From Amoebidium appalachense (lineage: Eukaryota; Ichthyosporea): DNA of 64,000 bases. The DNA is taken from the NCBI GenBank assembly GCA_963693365.1, contig CAVNZM010000016.1, forward strand, positions 2,294,001 to 2,358,000. Reading direction: 5' to 3'. How positions within the stretch are numbered: the first letter of the stretch is position 1; the number at the start of each line of letters is the position of its first letter. The translations under genes and the position numbers were made by a program. The notes below the pieces were generated by a model. That model saw only the letters and a program-made list of their open reading frames with translations, did no database searches and was not told the origin of the DNA. Shown piece by piece: positions 54,395 through 64,000 of the stretch.

Positions 54395-55648
54395 TCACAC
54401 AGGCCCACACACCCACAATGAGACATGCCCCAACCTTTTCCAATCTCACTGAGTTACTCACCCTCCAAACCCCCCCCCCCCCCCCCCCCCCTTAATCCAC
54501 CAGGTGTCAACATCTGGAGTATCGACTACACCGGCGGCTATGTTGCCTATTCGGGCACGTCCATGGCCACCCCTCACGTGGTCGGTGCGATTGCCGTCTA
54601 CTGGGGCCTGAACCCGACTAAGACTGCGGCCCAGGTTAGTACCATGCACCCACCTACACCTAAAATCTGGGCTTAGAAATTTGGAAATTTGGCAAATCGA
54701 AAATGGATCGTACAATGGATATGAGAAACACGGTGCAGTTCGGTCAGAAGAAGAAGACAGATTCTCTAATTCCTGATAAGAACACTCACAATGTGCCCCC
54801 CCCCCCCCACCCACCACACACACACACATGCATGTGCATATACATTATCTGGCCTGTCCCCGCTCTCCAAATGGTTAACATTTCCTTTTTTCTGTGGACC
54901 AATCAAGTTGAGCATCACACGTTGCTTACACCATTACTTTCCACCCCTTCAGGTCCAGTCAGCCATGCAGACACTTGGAATCAGAAACGCAATCACAGGC
55001 AGTCTCAACAACACACCCAACATTCTTCTTTACGTAGGTCCCGAATACGCCCCATCCGGCGCCACGCCCACCACCACCACCACCACCACCACTACAACCA
55101 CAACTAGAACCACCACCACCACCACCACTACAACCACAACTAGAACCACCACCACCACCACCCCCCCTCCTCGTACCACCACCACGGCCACCACCACCAC
55201 CACATCCAACACCCCCACCCCTTCTTGCCTTGGCTCCGGTCTCGGCAATCTTGGAGCGTGCACCTCCGACCCATGCATGAACGGTGGTAAATGTCTCGAT
55301 CTCGCAAACGGTGACTTTGTCTGCAAGTGTCCGGCGGGTTTCACCGACGATTATTGCTCCACGCCGACGGGTCCGGGTACGTCTGCGTGCGCTAGCAGCC
55401 CATGTATGAACGGGGCGCAGTGTTTGGATTTGGCGGATGGTTCCGCGGCGTGCGTGTGCCCTCCGGGCTTTTCTGGTACCTTCTGTGAGAAGGCGTCGAA
55501 CGCGTGCGCGGGCCGCCCGTGCAAGAATGGGGGTGTGTGTCATGAGAGGTTGAAGGGTGGGGCTGTGTGTCAGTGTCTCCCTGGGTTTACGGGCGATAGG
55601 TGCCAAAAGGTGCTGATGTGCTTCGGTAGCAAAATTAAGGTCAAGTAA
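51971..55648 (+). CDS. Secreted proteinase K-like subtilase with three EGF domains, 610 aa
   Basis: Six exons with GT-AG introns join in frame: 51971-52323, 52838-52997, 53254-53495, 53859-54109, 54504-54634 and 54953-55648 (TAA), 1833 nt. Residues 1-20 form a signal peptide ([20 protein letters not shown]). About 45-130 is an inhibitor I9-type propeptide. The S8 peptidase domain carries Asp167 (YIIDTG), His201 (DEGHGSH), oxyanion Asn292 (AAGNEN) and Ser355 (GTSMATPH), so the triad is complete. After the catalytic domain comes a Thr-rich, probably O-glycosylated linker (about 419-468), then three EGF-like modules (CMNGGKC, CMNGAQC, CKNGGVC) and a short basic tail. The product should act outside the cell or on its surface. 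Introns contain (TG)n, (CA)n and poly(C). The S8-Thr-EGF order is unusual for proteinase K relatives. Confidence 0.92.
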
Positions 55649-56110
55649 GGGTATATATGGTTGTTTTTTTTCGGTTTTTCTCTGATGGTAAAATTGGTTA
55701 TGACCAGAGTGCAGCATCAAAATTGAAACCAAAAGTAAGTAGATAATTTGTAAGTAGCATAATTTCCGATACATGTTTTGTGTGCCCGTAGTAAATATTT
55801 ATTTCGGAAAAGATACATGGGCCACGTGTAGTTAAAAAAAAAAAGGATCACACATGTAGCTACTGAACAAACTGTAATGTTTATATATATAAATCACAAA
55901 ATGATAAACGCTATGCATATAGGGAAGACAAAGAACGCAATATCTCTGTAGCTGGCAGTTAAACAGAAGCTGCGGCAAACAGCCTGAGTACTGAAATGGG
56001 CACATAATACGTGCCCTCACATAATACGTGCCCTCACATGTAATAAAATGAGTGCGATTTGTCTGTAAACACATGCTTGTTTCCAAATCACGCCTTGATC
56101 TGAAGACGTT

Positions 56111-56159
<49 letters not shown>

Positions 56160-56318
56160 AAAGAAAAGAAAAGAAAAAAGAAAAAAAAGAAACCCAACTC
56201 CTCCCACAAACCCTCTATTGCGTGCCCTATGCCCCCGCTCTCCCGAAGCTTCCTCTCCCCCTCTCCCCCGACCCAACAACTATACTGTGTGTACGTACGC
56301 GCGCGCGTGTGTGTACGT

Positions 56319-56349
<31 letters not shown>

Positions 56350-56571
56350 GGGGGGGGGGGTAGAGTTGCAAATGGCTCATGATACACAAATTCTTGTGGC
56401 AGCCTCTGGGTCTGAGCTATTGTAGAGCTCTTTCGAGCACAAAGAATGACGTCAGAAGGCTAGTTGCGATTGTTTGTCACGCAACGGTTGAAGGTGACCG
56501 TCACTAATGGTGGTGCTGCCATCACGGTGACCACGTGTATGTATGGCCATGATAATTCGAAGACTAGGATA

Positions 56572-56630
<59 letters not shown>

Positions 56631-57170
56631 TTGCCCATCATCCCGGCAAAGCTGCGGCCCTCCTTAGAAATGTTCTGGATTCCTATTGGTCGGTTCTTGT
56701 TGTTGTAACCTTATATGGATGTTTACGTTTGTGCCTATTGGTTGAATAATTCTTGATAGCTCAAGCGCGCGCCACGGGCCGGCGTCAACTAAAGTCACTT
56801 TTTCAAGAGACGCTTTGCAACCTGCCAGTGTTGTGGTGACTTGTGTGTGATGTGTGGTGTGAGTTCGCGTCTGTAAATGACAACAAAAATAGATCGAGGA
56901 GGAGAGAAAGTCAAATCTCAACCCCCCCCCCATCAGACACTCACTAGAGAGACACACTGTACAGACACACGCACACGCACGTACACACACACACACACAC
57001 ACACCTCTTCCCACCCACCCACACCACCCAGACCCACGCAGGGGCTGACCCCATACACAGGTAGTTACTGATTTGGAATGAGCAAACTTCACCACTGGGT
57101 TGTTTAATCTAGCGTTCCTTGCCCACTACGTCTCTAGGTTGATCCCCCTTTTTTTGCACATGTTGTGAGC
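55649..57170. other. Intergenic DNA between subtilase and ankyrin genes
   Basis: C-then-A tract at 56112-56162, poly(G) at 56333-56360, C-then-T tract at 56575-56632, and ATTGGT (CCAAT) motifs at 56686 and 56728 that may belong to the ankyrin gene promoter. No exon supported. Confidence 0.5.
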
Positions 57171-62600
<5,430 letters not shown>

Positions 62601-62613
62601 GTAGATCCCCCTC

Positions 62614-62655
62614 CCCCCCCCCCCCCCCCCCCCCAATATATATATATATATATAT

Positions 62656-62686
<31 letters not shown>

Positions 62687-62726
62687 TAAAAAAGAAAGAA
62701 AGGAAAAAAGCAAAGGTTCCCTCCCA

Positions 62727-62773
<47 letters not shown>

Positions 62774-62785
62774 AAAAAAAAAAAA
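62614..62785. repeat. Two C-then-A/T tracts
   Basis: Poly(C) then (AT)n and AAAAT repeats (62614-62700), followed by poly(C) then about 21 A (62729-62785), immediately after the last ankyrin exon. Confidence 0.9.
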
Positions 62786-62939
62786 GGATCCCTTGCTGCC
62801 AACTCGATAGAGAAGAAAGAAAGAAAGAAAGAAAAAGAACAGAAACGAAAGAAAGAGAAAATGGAAGGATGAAAAGTTAAAGGAAAAGGAGAACAGGAAT
62901 TCTTCTGTTCACGTCTTCTTGAGTTATGGGCATCATATT

Positions 62940-63310
62940 TTCAGATCGTTTATTTCTTGTGATATGCGGAAATAGACCTCCTGATATGCGGGAAAAGAAC
63001 TTGTGATATGCGGATAAAGTCCCCCACCTTTCCATTGTCAAATATGGGGATTTCATAATACAGATGTATCACAATATGGTCATATGTCGATACACGATTG
63101 TCAACTTCTACAATATGTTATAATAATCGGTATATCACTTTGGGTATCTATCACAATATGGGTATATCTCATGATATACATATAAGACCCCCACCATTCT
63201 ATTGTAAACTTCCACGATATCTTATGGGTATATTGCATCGGGACCTATCACAATATTAGTATATCTTGATATATGCAGATAAGACCCCCACCATTCCGTC
63301 GTCAATTTTC
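62940..63310. repeat. Degenerate tandem repeat
   Basis: Repeats of GTGATATGCGG (62958, 62978, 63001) and of AAGACCCCCACCATTC (variant at 63015; 63185, 63285). Confidence 0.7.
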
Positions 63311-64000
63311 ACACCACAGAAGAAAATCTGTGACACTCTTTCGTCTTTTGTATGTCTTCACATATGCTAACTGTTGTATTGAAATACATCTCTTTACCTC
63401 AGTTGTTATGGGGTTTTACCAAGCTGACTCGTTTTATGTGTGATTATACACTGGATTTTTGTGTGTATACGAGGGGGAGTTTTTTCCTTGGATACCTGGG
63501 ATTGCATGTGACTTTTTAAACCGACCGAATGGCCCAACAAATCAAAGAAATCGTGCATAACCCCGGTTTGTTTGTTAATTTATTCATACGGCTAAATTTC
63601 TTTTCCTTTGTTCTTTCTTCTTTTCTCCTTCCTTCCTTCCTTCCTTCCTTCCTTCCTTCCCTCCCTCCTTCCTTCCTTCCTACGTAACATAACTCGGACT
63701 ATCGGTTTGGCTTTTTTCAAGCCCAAAGCAATGGGTGATACCATATTTCCGGCTGACATCCGGGGGCATAGCTTTCCGTTCGAAGACGATAAAGTTCCGC
63801 CCTAGTAAGCGTGTTACTACCCTGCGGCGTGGGTCAAATCTCATATTTTCCCCTCTGATTGCGAATTCTGCGGCCTTCGGGACTTAATTCTTTTCAGCTG
63901 GTGTAGTATGTTAGCCAGGGAAGTATCGACTTAGGTATCGACGGGGGAGCTTCCTAGAAGCCCCGTCTCCTGAGTTCCTATCTATATTTTTCTTGCTTCT
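63311..64000. other. Mostly unique DNA to the window end
   Basis: A (CCTT)n array is at 63629-63680. 63710-63805 is open (PKAMGDTIFPADIRGHSFPF) after TTTTTTCAAG and could be a short exon of an unidentified gene, but nothing links it to the ankyrin gene. Confidence 0.35.

Overview
The window is eukaryotic nuclear DNA. Coding sequence is split into short exons by introns of about 0.25-5 kb with GT-AG ends, the standard code fits all intact genes, and there are no operons, ribosome binding sites, rRNA or recognisable tRNA genes. The lineage cannot be fixed from sequence alone. EGF repeats on a secreted subtilase, a Smaug/Vts1-type SAM protein, an ankyrin protein, a C2H2 finger protein and DIRS-like and piggyBac-like remnants suit a free-living, perhaps marine, unicellular eukaryote (a unicellular holozoan is one guess).

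Five multi-exon genes can be assembled with matching reading phases and one more in part. They are a C2H2 zinc-finger gene (+, about 9.5-13.1 kb, 5' end unknown); a Gly/Arg-rich gene with an acidic N-terminus (-, 22,180 to 16,954, 556 aa); an unrecognised small gene (-, 35,537 to 25,335); a SAM-domain gene (+, 42,349-45,252, 664 aa); a proteinase K-like subtilase with three EGF domains (+, 51,971-55,648, 610 aa); and an ankyrin gene (+, 57,171 to at least 62,600) with one repeat per exon and one frameshifted exon. A weaker two-exon zinc-binding model lies on the minus strand at 7.8-8.2 kb.

Transposon remnants are a DIRS-like RNase H/recombinase fragment (window start, minus), an unclassified element at 4.1-4.8 kb with a related tail at 23.3 kb, a piggyBac-like 3' fragment at 39.5-40.2 kb, and several inverted-repeat structures (36.1/39.2 kb, 40.47 kb, 46.6-46.85 kb).

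The rest is dominated by microsatellites: poly(C)/poly(G) runs up to 64 nt, (CA)n, (CT)n and (CCCT)n. These are organised. Poly(C) mostly lies on the sense strand of the host gene; C runs are usually followed by A runs; several splice sites are made of the microsatellite itself. A dispersed repeat of about 185-395 bp ends in poly(C), has copies that are identical as far as I can read them 37 kb apart, and inside genes lies almost only in the sense orientation. This repeat/intron system is the best candidate here for something undescribed. Long open frames of His-Thr, Cys-Val, Arg-Glu, Pro or Gly repeats are microsatellite translations and are not annotated as genes.
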